Source: Acidobacteria bacterium Ga0074141 (GTDB lineage: Bacteria; Acidobacteriota; Blastocatellia; Pyrinomonadales; Pyrinomonadaceae). Taken from it: DNA of 64,000 nt. Of the stretch, positions 46,217 through 55,826 are shown piece after piece. The stretch is taken from the NCBI GenBank assembly GCA_001464665.1, contig LNDP01000015.1, forward strand, positions 434,001-498,000, given 5' to 3'. Below the pieces are notes generated by a model. That model saw nothing but the letters and a program-made list of their open reading frames with translations. It did not search any database and was not told the origin of the DNA. Made by a program: the position numbers and the translations under genes. Numbering within the stretch: the stretch's first letter is position 1; each line of letters begins with the position of its first letter.

Positions 46217-47160
46217 TGCCCTTATCCGCCGAGAAAAAGCGTGTTGCCATCGTCACACCGGTCCACAATCGGTGTGACCTTACATTGCTTTGCCTTCGAA
46301 GCATCGCTCGGCTGGATATCACCGGACTTGACGTGTTTACGGTCATCGTCGATGACGGCTCGACCGATGATACTGCCGAGAGGGTAAGTGCGGAATATCC
46401 GGACGTCGAAATTGTCAGTGGGGACGGCAATCTCTGGTTCAGCGGCGGGATGAACCGCGGTTTTGAGGCGGCCCTTCGCCGTGATCCCGATTATATTCTC
46501 TCGATCAACAACGATACGGTCTTTGATCCCAAGCTTCTACAGAACATGATCGAGACCGCCGACAAGCATCCGAGATCCGTAGTCGGAGCTCTCCTTCTCT
46601 TATGGGATCAACCGCACCGGGTGTTTCAGGTCGCGCCGAAATGGAATGCATTCTGGGGCGGTTTTCGCCACTGGCAGCAGCAGACCGTCTGGACCGTTCC
46701 GCAACAGGCTTGGGAGGTCGAGATCATCGTCGGGAATTGTGTTCTGTTTCCGGTAGAGGCGATCCGCGAGTGCGGGCTAATGGATGAGAAGCGGTTCCCG
46801 CATTACGGCGATGCCGAGTACACGCCGCGGATGCGTCGGGCAGGTTGGACGCTTTTGATCGACCCACGCGCCCGAGCTTTTTGCCAACCAAACACGTCGC
46901 CGCCTTCGGTAGGGAAAATGCCTTTCGCCAAGAAGCTGCGAACCCTTTTTCTCGATAAGGGCAATGCGAACAGCCTTTGGCGCCGAACATATGCAAATCT
47001 TTACGGAGCTCCGAACAAATTTTCCGGGCTTTTCGCAACGCCGATCTTCTACATCCGATACCTGATCGGGCGGAACTACGAGACCTCATACGCGGAGTTT
47101 GCTCCAGAACCTTTGCTCAAAGACCTTTATGCAGACAAGGTAGTCGCTCCTGAGGAATAG
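46216..47160 (+). CDS. Glycosyltransferase family 2
   Basis: 314 residues with a GT-A fold: the N-terminal AIVTPVHNRCDLTLLCLRSI, then VIVDDGSTDDTAE, the metal-binding segment ILSINNDTVFDP, and a later EVEIIVGNCVLFP...FPHYGDAEYTPRMRRAGW, as in rhamnosyl- and related transferases. It probably adds one sugar of the repeat unit at the inner leaflet. The start overlaps the previous stop (TAATG). Its last 34 bases overlap gmd on the other strand. Confidence 0.88.
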   Translation: MPLSAEKKRVAIVTPVHNRCDLTLLCLRSIARLDITGLDVFTVIVDDGSTDDTAERVSAEYPDVEIVSGDGNLWFSGGMNRGFEAALRRDPDYILSINNDTVFDPKLLQNMIETADKHPRSVVGALLLLWDQPHRVFQVAPKWNAFWGGFRHWQQQTVWTVPQQAWEVEIIVGNCVLFPVEAIRECGLMDEKRFPHYGDAEYTPRMRRAGWTLLIDPRARAFCQPNTSPPSVGKMPFAKKLRTLFLDKGNANSLWRRTYANLYGAPNKFSGLFATPIFYIRYLIGRNYETSYAEFAPEPLLKDLYADKVVAPEE

Positions 47161-48131
47161 GCCGGACGGAGTTCCTCGAGCCAATAATCGGTCATCTCAT
47201 CGAGCATCGATTCGAAAGTGTATTCCGGCTTCCAGCCTGTAACACTTCGCAGCAGCGATGAATCGCCTTTCAGATTATGAAGTTCTTCGGGGCGGAGGAA
47301 GCGTTCGCTGACACCAACATAGGCTTCCGGTTCGAGTTCGAGTTTTTTGAAAACGTAGTTCACCAGATCGCGGACGCTGTGTGAAATGCCGGTTGCACAA
47401 ACGTAGTCTCCCGGTTCATCAAGCTGGAGCAACATCCACATCGCAAGTACATAATCCTTTGCGTGGCCCCAGTCACGCGTCGCGTCGAGATTCCCGAGCT
47501 CAAGCCTGTCCGTTTGACCATACTTGATCCGGACCGCTTCTTTACAGACCTTGTTGGTCACAAAGTTCGTCCCGCGTCGCGGGCTTTCGTGGTTAAACAA
47601 AATACCGTTACTCACGAACAGTTTGTAAGCGTTGCGGTAGTTCCTCGCAAGATGATACGAAAAGACCTTCGAACATCCGTAGGGCGAGACTGGATTCATC
47701 GGAGTCGTCTCACGCTGAAAGCCGTCCTCATCGATCGTGTTTCCAAACATCTCCGATGAAGAGGCTTGGTACATCTTAGAGTCGGGTTTTGTGAGACGGA
47801 TCGCCTCCAAAAGATTTAGCGTTCCGAGCCCGGTGGCATTCGCCGTGTAGATCGGCTGATCGAACGAGATCCGCACGTGCGACTGCGCCGCAAGATGATA
47901 GATCTCATCGGGCGACGTCTCTTTTATCACATAAACAAGCGACGAAAGATCCGTTATGTCGCCGTAATGCAGCCGTAGGTCGGAGCGTATGTGCTCGATC
48001 CTCGTCGTCTGCGTTTCGGCGACGGAGTTGCGTTTGAGGATGCCATGCACCTCGTAGCCTTTTTCGAGGAGCAATTCTGAAAGATAACTTCCATCTTGCC
48101 CGTTAATTCCGGTAATCAAAGCCGTTTTCAT
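47127..48131 (-). CDS. gmd: GDP-mannose 4,6-dehydratase
   Basis: 334 residues. Extended SDR: NADP-binding TGINGQDGSYL, then LHYGDITD, LAAQSHVRISF, the catalytic ASSSEMFG and YGCSK (Tyr-x-x-x-Lys), and GDP-sugar contacts FNHESPRRGTNFVT. It makes GDP-4-keto-6-deoxy-D-mannose, the shared precursor of GDP-L-fucose, GDP-perosamine and GDP-colitose. It overlaps the upstream fcl-like gene by four bases (ATGA) and runs against the flanking plus-strand genes. Confidence 0.94.
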   Translation of the reverse strand: MKTALITGINGQDGSYLSELLLEKGYEVHGILKRNSVAETQTTRIEHIRSDLRLHYGDITDLSSLVYVIKETSPDEIYHLAAQSHVRISFDQPIYTANATGLGTLNLLEAIRLTKPDSKMYQASSSEMFGNTIDEDGFQRETTPMNPVSPYGCSKVFSYHLARNYRNAYKLFVSNGILFNHESPRRGTNFVTNKVCKEAVRIKYGQTDRLELGNLDATRDWGHAKDYVLAMWMLLQLDEPGDYVCATGISHSVRDLVNYVFKKLELEPEAYVGVSERFLRPEELHNLKGDSSLLRSVTGWKPEYTFESMLDEMTDYWLEELRPAYSSGATTLSA

Positions 48132-49039
48132 GATCGATCGATTGACTTGTAATAAGAATACACGCGGCGGAGACCCTCGGCTAGACCGGTAAACTCAAAA
48201 TCGGGTAAGATCTCCAGCATCTTCGCATTCGAGACGTCTTTGCGGAATTGTCCATCGGGGCCATTTGGGTCAAATTCTATTGAAAAGCCTTCGTTTCCAG
48301 TTGCCTCCAATGCGATCTCGGCGATCTCCAGGATCGACAGGTTTTCGGAAACCGCGACATTAAAGTTTTGAGTTACATCCTTTTCAACACAATCGACAAG
48401 CACTCTCGCCAGATCCTCGGCGTGCATGAACTGCCTTAACGGTTTTCCTGTCCCAAGCAGATCTATCTTCCCGGCACCTTGCTGTTCGGCTTCGATTATC
48501 TTGACGAGCAGTGCCGTAACAAAATGGCTCTTATTCTTGTCGGTCTTGTCGAACTCGCCGTAAAGATTGCAGGGAATAAGGTAATTATAGCTTGTTCCGT
48601 ATTGAGCGTTGCTGGCGTCAATGTGGGCGGCGAGTGTTCGTTTGCTGATCGCATAGCCGAAGTTCGTCGCCTGCGGCGGCCCATCGTGGAGCATTTCCTC
48701 GGTCATCGGGTAGCTGCTCGCTACGTCCGGATAGATACAGGTGGAAAGCACTGCAGTGAACCGCCGAACTCCCGATTCGCGGGCATACTTCAATACGAGG
48801 GTGTTCATCAGGAGGTTATCTTCAAGAAACTCCGCCGGGCGCGACTTGTTATCGAGTATGCCGGCGACCCGAGCGGCAAGGTGAATGACACGGTCCCACT
48901 TCGACGTGAACAGCCGTCGGACATCTTCCTCGCTGCGGAGGTCGAACTCCTTCGAAGACAAGTAAACTGCATCCGGAAGGTATTTACTAAGATGGCGGCC
49001 CACTAAACCGGAGCCGCCCGTCACTAGGATATTTTCCAT
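48128..49039 (-). CDS. fcl: GDP-L-fucose synthase-like (or GDP-colitose synthase-like) epimerase/reductase
   Basis: 303 residues from the ATG at 49039; six residues further up are open but poorly placed. Extended SDR with ILVTGGSGLVGRHL, the Ser/Cys motif LSTCIYPDV (Ser and Cys are catalytic in GDP-fucose synthase), GYAISKRTLA (Tyr-x-x-x-Lys) and NLYGEFDKTDKNKSH. The family carries out 3,5-epimerisation plus 4-reduction of GDP-4-keto-6-deoxymannose. ColC of the colitose pathway is a homologue and cannot be told apart by eye. It lies 29 bases from the divergent gene at 49069. Confidence 0.88.
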   Translation of the reverse strand: MENILVTGGSGLVGRHLSKYLPDAVYLSSKEFDLRSEEDVRRLFTSKWDRVIHLAARVAGILDNKSRPAEFLEDNLLMNTLVLKYARESGVRRFTAVLSTCIYPDVASSYPMTEEMLHDGPPQATNFGYAISKRTLAAHIDASNAQYGTSYNYLIPCNLYGEFDKTDKNKSHFVTALLVKIIEAEQQGAGKIDLLGTGKPLRQFMHAEDLARVLVDCVEKDVTQNFNVAVSENLSILEIAEIALEATGNEGFSIEFDPNGPDGQFRKDVSNAKMLEILPDFEFTGLAEGLRRVYSYYKSIDRS

Positions 49040-49068
49040 GCTGACCTTAAAATACACATTTTGCTCTT

Positions 49069-50271
49069 ATGCGACAAGCAATCTATGCCTGGAACTATCT
49101 CGAATGGGGTGGTGCGCAGATACACCTATTCGCGATAATTCGTGAGGTTAGGAAGAGCTTTCGCGTGTCCGTCGTCCTTCCCGCCGGTTCAGACCCAAAA
49201 GTTTTGAAATTTATTGACGATCTGGGTGTTGAGCGGCATTTTTTTGAAGGATCGATCAATACCAAGCCCGCAGCAGGATTTGTCGCGAGCATCAAGTCTC
49301 GTTTTCGAAAAATGAAGACCGAGTACCGAATGATGCGAAAGATCGCTGAACTCGGGCCCGATGGGGTCATCCATCTCGATCTTCTACCGCATTATTCGCT
49401 CATCCCGCTGATCTGGGCCACGCTGTACGCGGAGGTGTTCATCACCTCGCACAATCGGTTACCCGAAGTCGGGCCGATCCGGGAGGCGATCTGGAAGTTC
49501 AAATGCGCTGTCATTTCGCGGTTCCGAAATTTTCACGTCTTTTGCTCAAACGAAGACGCGAAGAACTATTTTTCGCAGCATTACACGAAACGCACTGCTG
49601 AAGATATCCAGGTCACCTATACGAGCATGAACCCAGATGAGATCGGGCCGATCGCAAGTGACCTTTCGGTCCGGGCAAAGTTCAGGGAATTCATCGGACT
49701 CCGTGAGGACGAGGTAGCGGTTCTTTGCGTCGGTAACTTTATCGACCGGAAGGGAAGGTGGGTTTTCCTCGAGGCTGCTCAAATCGCGGCCGCGAAAGAC
49801 CCTTTGTTGAGGTTCGTTTGGCTTTCGCCTTTGCCCGCAGATAAAGAAGCGTTAGAGCGAATAAAGGGCTACGGGCTCGGCGAGCGCTTTCGGTTGGTAA
49901 TCTCCGATGAGATCGGGAAAGAACGCCAGGACGTTCTCGGCTTCTTTTCATTAGGTGACATTTTCGTGCTGCCTAGCTTTGTTGAAGGCCTCCCGGTGGC
50001 TCTCCTTGAAGCCATGGCTATGGGGCTGCCGGCGATCTCGACAAACGTCAACGCGATCCCGGAAGCGGTCATTGATGGGCAGACGGGGCTGTTAGTGGAA
50101 CCCGGCGATGCAGCATCGCTTGGGGAAGCGATATTGCGGCTTGCATCGAACCATCAACTCGCGGAACAACTCGCCACTGCGGGAACATCTCATGTGAATG
50201 CAAACTTCGACGAACGGGTCGTAGCACGCAAGGTTCTCGCCGCTTACCTACACGCACTCGGGGCCAACTGA
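49069..50271 (+). CDS. Glycosyltransferase family 4
   Basis: 400 residues with a GT-B fold. The C-terminal half has the donor-site signature VLPSFVEGLPVALLEAMAMG with the EX7E motif, followed by IPEAVIDGQTGLLVEPGDA. The N-terminal acceptor domain starts with YAWNYLEWGGAQIHLFAIIR. A repeat-unit sugar transferase is likely, but donor and linkage cannot be read. Its TGA stop overlaps the flippase start (TGATG). Confidence 0.87.
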   Translation: MRQAIYAWNYLEWGGAQIHLFAIIREVRKSFRVSVVLPAGSDPKVLKFIDDLGVERHFFEGSINTKPAAGFVASIKSRFRKMKTEYRMMRKIAELGPDGVIHLDLLPHYSLIPLIWATLYAEVFITSHNRLPEVGPIREAIWKFKCAVISRFRNFHVFCSNEDAKNYFSQHYTKRTAEDIQVTYTSMNPDEIGPIASDLSVRAKFREFIGLREDEVAVLCVGNFIDRKGRWVFLEAAQIAAAKDPLLRFVWLSPLPADKEALERIKGYGLGERFRLVISDEIGKERQDVLGFFSLGDIFVLPSFVEGLPVALLEAMAMGLPAISTNVNAIPEAVIDGQTGLLVEPGDAASLGEAILRLASNHQLAEQLATAGTSHVNANFDERVVARKVLAAYLHALGAN

Positions 50272-51767
50272 TGCAAACAGGGAACAATGTTATCAGGAGT
50301 ATCTCCTTCGGTGCGCTGACATGGGTCGGCCCGATGCTGCTTAGCCTGATCGCGACGCCGTTCATCGTCCGAGCTCTCGGGCTTGAGGGCTACGGCATTT
50401 ACGCGCTTGTTCTCGGAATAATAAGCTACTCATTCAACTTTGGTGTCGGGCGAGCGGCCGCGAAATATGTTGCCGAATATCAGGCAACTGAGGACCGAGC
50501 GAAGATCGGCCCGATCGTATCGAGCAGTCTGATCGTAAGCGTCGGACTTGGATCCATCGCTGTGCTTCTCATCGGCTTACTTGCTCCGTGGCTGGTCGTC
50601 AGCGTGCTCGGGATCGAGGCCCGCTTTCAGGACGGAGCGATCTACGCTCTGTACATCGCTGCAGGCATCATTGTCGTTACGCTGATCAATCAGCTATTCG
50701 GATCCGTGCTGCAGGGGCTTCACCGCTTCGACCTGTATTCAAAGCTCTTTAACTTGACCAACTTTGCAGTTGTTCTCGGAAATCTGACGCTCGCCGTCGC
50801 AGGTTATGGACTCGAAGCTTTGCTTGCATGGAATCTGGGCGTGCTGACGATATCGGTCATTGTTCACGTCTTTTCGGCAAAGCGTCTACTTGCCGATGTC
50901 AATCTATTCTCGGGTTTCGACCGCGAATCATTGCGGAAGGTATTTCTTTATACGGGCGGAGTCGTTGGCTATCAGCTTTTGGGGAACGTGCTCCTGCTCT
51001 TCGAGCGCGGGTATATAACGCGGGTGCTCGGGAGCGATCAACTTACGTATTATGTTGTGGCAATGGCGATCGGCCTTTACCTTCACGGGTTTTCGACCAG
51101 CCTTCTTCTTGCAATTGCTCCGGTCGCAAGTGAACAAAATCAAGACCTTGACCGGCTAAAGAAGCTCTATGACCGAGCGACGAAGCTGATCGGAGTGATC
51201 GTTGTTTTTGTTACGGCGGTCCTTCTTGTCTCGGGCGGGTCGTTCCTAACCCTTTGGATGGGGCAGCAATTTGCCGATGAGGCAACGGCGATCTTAAAGA
51301 TCCACACGATCACGTTTTCGCTTCTCTCAATAGCCGGCGTAGCGTGGTTCATGCGTGAAGGCCTAGGGGTTCCAAAGCATAATCTTTATGTTTCCGCGAT
51401 ATGCTTTGTTGTGACGCTGTCCCTTATGCTTTTGACGACCGAATACGGGAATGTCGGGATGGCATTATCGCGTCTGGCTGGGTTTTCTGTGATGTTCTTC
51501 TCGATCTTCACATTTGAGCGGTGGCTTTTTGGTAAGTTCGACGGAATGTTTTGGTTAGGCAACGCTCTTCGGCTGCTGGTGGCCGCGATTCTCGCAGCGA
51601 CACTGCTTTTCTTTTCTCTGCAAACATTCGATCTTTCATGGCCGGCTTACATCGTAGCGGTTGCCTGCAGCGGGCTTCTATATTGTGGTATTCTTTGGGT
51701 TTTGGGGTATTTGGACCAGTCTGAAAAGAATGCGATCTTTTCAGCAATCAGGTCCCGAACTGCATGA
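50271..51767 (+). CDS. wzx: Polysaccharide flippase (Wzx-like, PST/MOP superfamily)
   Basis: 498 residues with about 14 hydrophobic segments and the N-terminal motif of PST transporters (SISFGALTWVGPMLLSLIAT ... GYGIYALVLGIISY). It carries the lipid-linked repeat unit across the inner membrane. Overlap with the genes on both sides (one base upstream, four bases downstream with ATGA) puts it in a tightly packed operon with the polymerase. Confidence 0.86.
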   Translation: MQTGNNVIRSISFGALTWVGPMLLSLIATPFIVRALGLEGYGIYALVLGIISYSFNFGVGRAAAKYVAEYQATEDRAKIGPIVSSSLIVSVGLGSIAVLLIGLLAPWLVVSVLGIEARFQDGAIYALYIAAGIIVVTLINQLFGSVLQGLHRFDLYSKLFNLTNFAVVLGNLTLAVAGYGLEALLAWNLGVLTISVIVHVFSAKRLLADVNLFSGFDRESLRKVFLYTGGVVGYQLLGNVLLLFERGYITRVLGSDQLTYYVVAMAIGLYLHGFSTSLLLAIAPVASEQNQDLDRLKKLYDRATKLIGVIVVFVTAVLLVSGGSFLTLWMGQQFADEATAILKIHTITFSLLSIAGVAWFMREGLGVPKHNLYVSAICFVVTLSLMLLTTEYGNVGMALSRLAGFSVMFFSIFTFERWLFGKFDGMFWLGNALRLLVAAILAATLLFFSLQTFDLSWPAYIVAVACSGLLYCGILWVLGYLDQSEKNAIFSAIRSRTA

Positions 51768-52447
51768 CCGTCGGATTCAAAAGCGTTCAAAGAGTTGAAT
51801 TTCTTAAAGAGCTAGCCAAGGGCAAGCGCGTGCTTCACCTCGGCTGCACCAATTTCCCGTACACGCTCGACTCGATCGCGGCCGATTCGCTCCTCCATGC
51901 TGACCTCGCAGAAATTGCCGAGGAGCTCACCGGTTTCGATTTCGACCAAGAGGGAATCGATCTCTTGACAGAACGTGGTTTTGGAGAGCTTTACCGAGCG
52001 GACCTTGAAAGGCTTGAGGAAGTGACACTCGAGCGCGAATTCGACGTGATCATTGCCGGCGAAATGGTCGAACACCTGAATAATCCCGGGCTTTTTCTGA
52101 AGGGAATCCAGCGATTCATGAACGCCGAGACAAAGCTCGCGATCACAACAGTAAATGCCTATTGTGCTTTTCGATTTGTGATATATGCCTTTCGCGGAAA
52201 AGGCGGCCAAAACGAGCCGGTTCACCCAGATCACGTTGCCTATTATTCATACCGGACCCTGAACAAGTTGATCGAAAACAACGGACTTAGTGTAGAGAAT
52301 TTCTGTTTTTACGATCTTGGCGTAGAGCACCGAGACACGTTGAAATGGTATTATCGAGCAGTAAACGATCTCTCGGTAGCCGTATTTCCGCAACTTAGCG
52401 ATGGTGTGATCGCAGTCTGCCGGAAGCGAACTGAGGGCGCAGAGTAG
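51764..52447 (+). CDS. SAM-dependent methyltransferase (class I)
   Basis: 227 residues. SAM-binding motif I is VLHLGCTNFPYTLDS, and FDVIIAGEMVEHLNNPGLF is the motif typical of the UbiE/methyltransferase 11 type. No membrane part. In this setting it probably methylates a sugar of the repeat unit or chain end, but that is inference from neighbours. Overlaps wzx by ATGA. Confidence 0.82.
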   Translation: MTVGFKSVQRVEFLKELAKGKRVLHLGCTNFPYTLDSIAADSLLHADLAEIAEELTGFDFDQEGIDLLTERGFGELYRADLERLEEVTLEREFDVIIAGEMVEHLNNPGLFLKGIQRFMNAETKLAITTVNAYCAFRFVIYAFRGKGGQNEPVHPDHVAYYSYRTLNKLIENNGLSVENFCFYDLGVEHRDTLKWYYRAVNDLSVAVFPQLSDGVIAVCRKRTEGAE

Positions 52448-52457
52448 ATCGATTCAG

Positions 52458-53984
52458 ATGGCATTCTCCGGAATTCAAAACACGCAGAAACTCGGGTTCG
52501 GAAACAGCATGCTGGGTCCTGTTCTTGTGTTGTGGGGACTCGTGTTTTTGGTCGGTTTCGGGTTCATTTGGTATTCGAATGAGATCGGAACCAGCTACAG
52601 GAATTTTTATGTGCTTCCTTGGGTTTTTCTAACGGCGATCGTAATACTCGCCCCAAGCGCCTATCTATACTGGAAAGGCCGGTTCGACCTATTTCACCCG
52701 CTTGTTTTTGCTGCATGGTCCTATCTATTGCCGGCGTTCGTCGTCGGGGGGGTGATCGTCGCTTTTGACTGGGTTGAGTGGTTCTTTATCTCGTTCATTG
52801 AGGACCCTCAATACAATATTCCGCTTACCCTTGTTTACATCTCAATTGGCTTTCTTGGCCTCACAGCGGGATATTTCTCGCCTGTGGGACGTTGGATTGC
52901 CGAACGGATAGAACCGTTAATGCCTAAGAGGGAATGGAATCCCGATCAGGTTTGGCTGGCCGGTTTTGTATTGATCATACTTGGCTCGGGGCTGAATATC
53001 TTCGGGTTTCTTCAGGGCCTTCTCGGTTTCCAAAGAAATATCGAGATCGGCGCCTTCGACGGGCTTATTTCATTTCTTGTGATCGTTCTGACCGTAGGCG
53101 GATTGATTCTCTGGCTTGCAGTTTTCACAACGAAGCAGCGTTCCGGGATCTTCTATTTGACTATCGGTCTGCTACTCGCTTTGATCCCGCTCCGAATGGC
53201 TTTGCTTGGTAGCCGAAGCAGCTTGATCATCGGGCTTTTGCCGATCGCATTCGCTTTTTACCATTCAGGACGCAAGATCAAGTGGCAGTACACCGCTCTA
53301 TTCGGGGTCGCGGCAACTCTGGCCCTCCTCATAGGCGTTGCATATGGAACTAGCTTCCGAAACATCAAAGGGTCTGAGGCCCGTGTTGGCGCCGGCGACT
53401 ATTTGGGCCAGGCTGTGGCAACCGTTGATTATCTCCTCGAAGAGGATCCGACCGTCGTTTTCGGGGACACCATCCAAGCTCTGGGGCAACGCATCGAAAA
53501 TCTGACTTCCGTCGCAATAGTTGTTTCAAACTACGAAAAACTCGCGCCGTATGAAGCTGCCTACGGTCTTGAGAACAATATTCTCAACGATCTCTATACG
53601 TCTTTCATCCCGCGATTTCTATGGCAGGAAAAGCCTACAACATCCGACCCGCGTGCTTATAGCGACCTTTATTTCAGTTACGGCGATAATTCCTTCGCGA
53701 TCTCACCGTTCGCTGACCTTTTGCGGAACTTCGGGCCGATAGGAATTCCGATCGGGATGATGCTCCTCGGCTTCTATTTGCGATTCGTTTACGCCGCTTT
53801 GATCGACACACCGTACTCGACGATGTGGCGAAAGGTCGCCTATTTTATGCTGCTCACGGTTGTTTCTTATGAGGCATTTTTCGCTATTATCTTTCCTTCG
53901 GTTATACGAACCGTATTCATTGTCGCTGTGGCGCTGTTCCTTGCCAATCTACTTTTAACACGAAGAAATGTCGCGAACGCTTGA
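52458..53984 (+). CDS. wzy: O-antigen/oligosaccharide repeat-unit polymerase (Wzy-like)
   Basis: 508 residues, with 10-12 membrane helices and a large periplasmic loop at about residues 290-400 (TSFRNIKGSEARVGAGDYLG ... NILNDLYTSFIPRFLWQEKP). This topology, and the Arg-rich LLGSRSSLIIGLLPIAF, are those of O-antigen polymerases; sequence conservation in Wzy is low, so the call rests on topology and its place next to wzx. The end overlaps the next start by 17 bases. Confidence 0.75.
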   Translation: MAFSGIQNTQKLGFGNSMLGPVLVLWGLVFLVGFGFIWYSNEIGTSYRNFYVLPWVFLTAIVILAPSAYLYWKGRFDLFHPLVFAAWSYLLPAFVVGGVIVAFDWVEWFFISFIEDPQYNIPLTLVYISIGFLGLTAGYFSPVGRWIAERIEPLMPKREWNPDQVWLAGFVLIILGSGLNIFGFLQGLLGFQRNIEIGAFDGLISFLVIVLTVGGLILWLAVFTTKQRSGIFYLTIGLLLALIPLRMALLGSRSSLIIGLLPIAFAFYHSGRKIKWQYTALFGVAATLALLIGVAYGTSFRNIKGSEARVGAGDYLGQAVATVDYLLEEDPTVVFGDTIQALGQRIENLTSVAIVVSNYEKLAPYEAAYGLENNILNDLYTSFIPRFLWQEKPTTSDPRAYSDLYFSYGDNSFAISPFADLLRNFGPIGIPIGMMLLGFYLRFVYAALIDTPYSTMWRKVAYFMLLTVVSYEAFFAIIFPSVIRTVFIVAVALFLANLLLTRRNVANA

Positions 53985-54798
53985 CCTCGTAAAATGGACC
54001 ATTGCCCTTGGCAGCGGCGAGCAGAATTTTCTAGGGGCGAAGTGGGTTCCCGGATTCCTCGCAAGGTTAAAGGGCGATAGCCAAAAGAAATGGGCCTTGA
54101 GGTTGCTTTCGATGAGTCCGCATTACTTTATCGATGGCACCTCAACAAAACGAGCGGATGAAACGACCGATGCTTTTCTTGGTCGGGTTTTTGATGTAAT
54201 AGTCGAAACGAGGATCGAGATCTACGAAAAGGTTCTGGCTGGCTATCTCAAGTCCGATGATGTTGTGGTCGACTATGGCTGCGGCCCGGGATTTGTAGCG
54301 GCCGCGGTCTCAGCACATGTCCGGAAGATATACGCACTTGATATCTCCGACGGTGCACTCGCGTGCGGTAAGATCTTAAACGGCCGAGAGAACATCGAAT
54401 TTGTTCACGCAAAGGATTCCGAAGACGTTATCCCCAAAGGTTGCGTAAATGCGATATATAGTTATGCAGTCATCCAACATATGACCGACGAAGTCTTCCG
54501 GTCGATGTTGGACACTTGCGCCCGATATTTACATGCCAAGGGTAAGTTGATCCTTCATGTTCAGCTTCCGGATGACGCGTGGAAGACCGAAGCTGAGTGG
54601 CGATCTGATGCGTCAGCAAAAGGACGCCTTAAGTTTAAGTACGGTCTCCATTGTTTCGGCCGAACAGAGGAAACGTTCGTTCAGATGCTGTCCGAAAGAG
54701 GATTTGAGGTGACAGAATGCCTCGAGATGGAGCGGCTTTTCGGTCGGGAAGACCGTGAGTTGGCTTCGCAACGGCTGATCGTCGCCGGTAAGAAATAG
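53968..54798 (+). CDS. SAM-dependent methyltransferase (class I), second
   Basis: 276 residues. Motif I is [19 protein letters not shown] with [16 protein letters not shown] next, then [20 protein letters not shown]. An N-terminal extension of about 90 residues has no recognisable motif. Likely glycan or lipid-carrier methylation within the locus; the substrate is unknown. It begins inside the last codons of the polymerase gene. Confidence 0.82.
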   Translation: MSRTLDLVKWTIALGSGEQNFLGAKWVPGFLARLKGDSQKKWALRLLSMSPHYFIDGTSTKRADETTDAFLGRVFDVIVETRIEIYEKVLAGYLKSDDVVVDYGCGPGFVAAAVSAHVRKIYALDISDGALACGKILNGRENIEFVHAKDSEDVIPKGCVNAIYSYAVIQHMTDEVFRSMLDTCARYLHAKGKLILHVQLPDDAWKTEAEWRSDASAKGRLKFKYGLHCFGRTEETFVQMLSERGFEVTECLEMERLFGREDRELASQRLIVAGKK

Positions 54799-54806
54799 AA
54801 AGCAAG

Positions 54807-55826
54807 ATGCCGCAAATCGTCTTTACAAACGGATGCTTCGATCTGATCCACCCGGGTCACGTTAGCCTTTTGGAGCGCGCCCGAGCGCTTGGCGATCGGC
54901 TTGTTGTTGGGATCAATAGCGATCTGTCCGTTCGAAAGATCAAAGGTCCGGGCCGGCCCGTTGTTGATCAGGAATCCCGAAAAAAGGTCTTGCTTGCTCT
55001 TCGTGCGGTCGATGAAGTCCATATATTTGAGGAACTTACGCCCGAAAGGCTGATAAATGACATTAAGCCTGATATCCTGGTCAAAGGCGGTGACTGGAAG
55101 GAAAGTGAGATCATTGGGGCGGATCTCGTAAAGAGTCTCGGTGGGCAGGTCGTCTCGCTTCCTCTGGTCGAGGGCTTTTCGTCCTCTACTTTGATCGAGA
55201 CTATCGAAAAGGACGACGAGCCAGTTGAAAACGAAGCCGAAGAATTGGAGGCGAAAAGCATAGTTGAGGCTTCGTTCGAAGAACATCGGCAAGTTTTCGA
55301 AAAGGCGGACGCTTTCCTGATGGGTGCGATCGAAGGCTCTGCCCAAATCATTATCACGACGCTCCAGAATGGGGGTAAAGTTCTTATTTGTGGAAATGGC
55401 GGCAGTGCCGCAGATGCTCAGCACCTAGCTACAGAGTTTAGCGGGCGTTACGAAAAGGAAAGAAGGGCACTTCCGGCTGTTGCTCTAACAACCGATACAT
55501 CCGCTTTGACTGCGATCGCCAATGATTACGGCTTCGAACAGGTCTTTGCTCGTCAGGTCGAGGCCCTCGCGAAGCCGGGGGACTGCCTGATTGCGATATC
55601 AACAAGCGGAAACTCTCCCAACGTAATCGCAGCTGTGATTGCCGCTCGCCAAATAGGATGTAAAGTAGTCGGGTTGACGGGCCAGGGCGGTAAAAAGCTC
55701 GCCTCGCTTTCGGATGAATGTGTCCTCGTGCCGTCTTCGCGGACGGCGAGAATTCAGGAAATGCACATCACGATCGCCCATATTTGGTGCGAATACGTAG
55801 ATGCCTTTGCCGTATCGGATCAATGA
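54807..55826 (+). CDS. RfaE2-GmhA fusion: heptose-1-phosphate nucleotidyltransferase plus phosphoheptose isomerase
   Basis: 339 residues in two domains. Residues 1-130 or so are an HldE C-terminal-type nucleotidyltransferase ([45 protein letters not shown]), which makes nucleotide-heptose. After an acidic linker ([15 protein letters not shown]), residues about 160-335 are a SIS-domain isomerase like GmhA ([59 protein letters not shown]), which converts sedoheptulose 7-phosphate. The two steps are not consecutive in the pathway; the kinase encoded next acts between. Overlaps rfaE1 by ATGA. Confidence 0.88.
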   Translation: MPQIVFTNGCFDLIHPGHVSLLERARALGDRLVVGINSDLSVRKIKGPGRPVVDQESRKKVLLALRAVDEVHIFEELTPERLINDIKPDILVKGGDWKESEIIGADLVKSLGGQVVSLPLVEGFSSSTLIETIEKDDEPVENEAEELEAKSIVEASFEEHRQVFEKADAFLMGAIEGSAQIIITTLQNGGKVLICGNGGSAADAQHLATEFSGRYEKERRALPAVALTTDTSALTAIANDYGFEQVFARQVEALAKPGDCLIAISTSGNSPNVIAAVIAARQIGCKVVGLTGQGGKKLASLSDECVLVPSSRTARIQEMHITIAHIWCEYVDAFAVSDQ

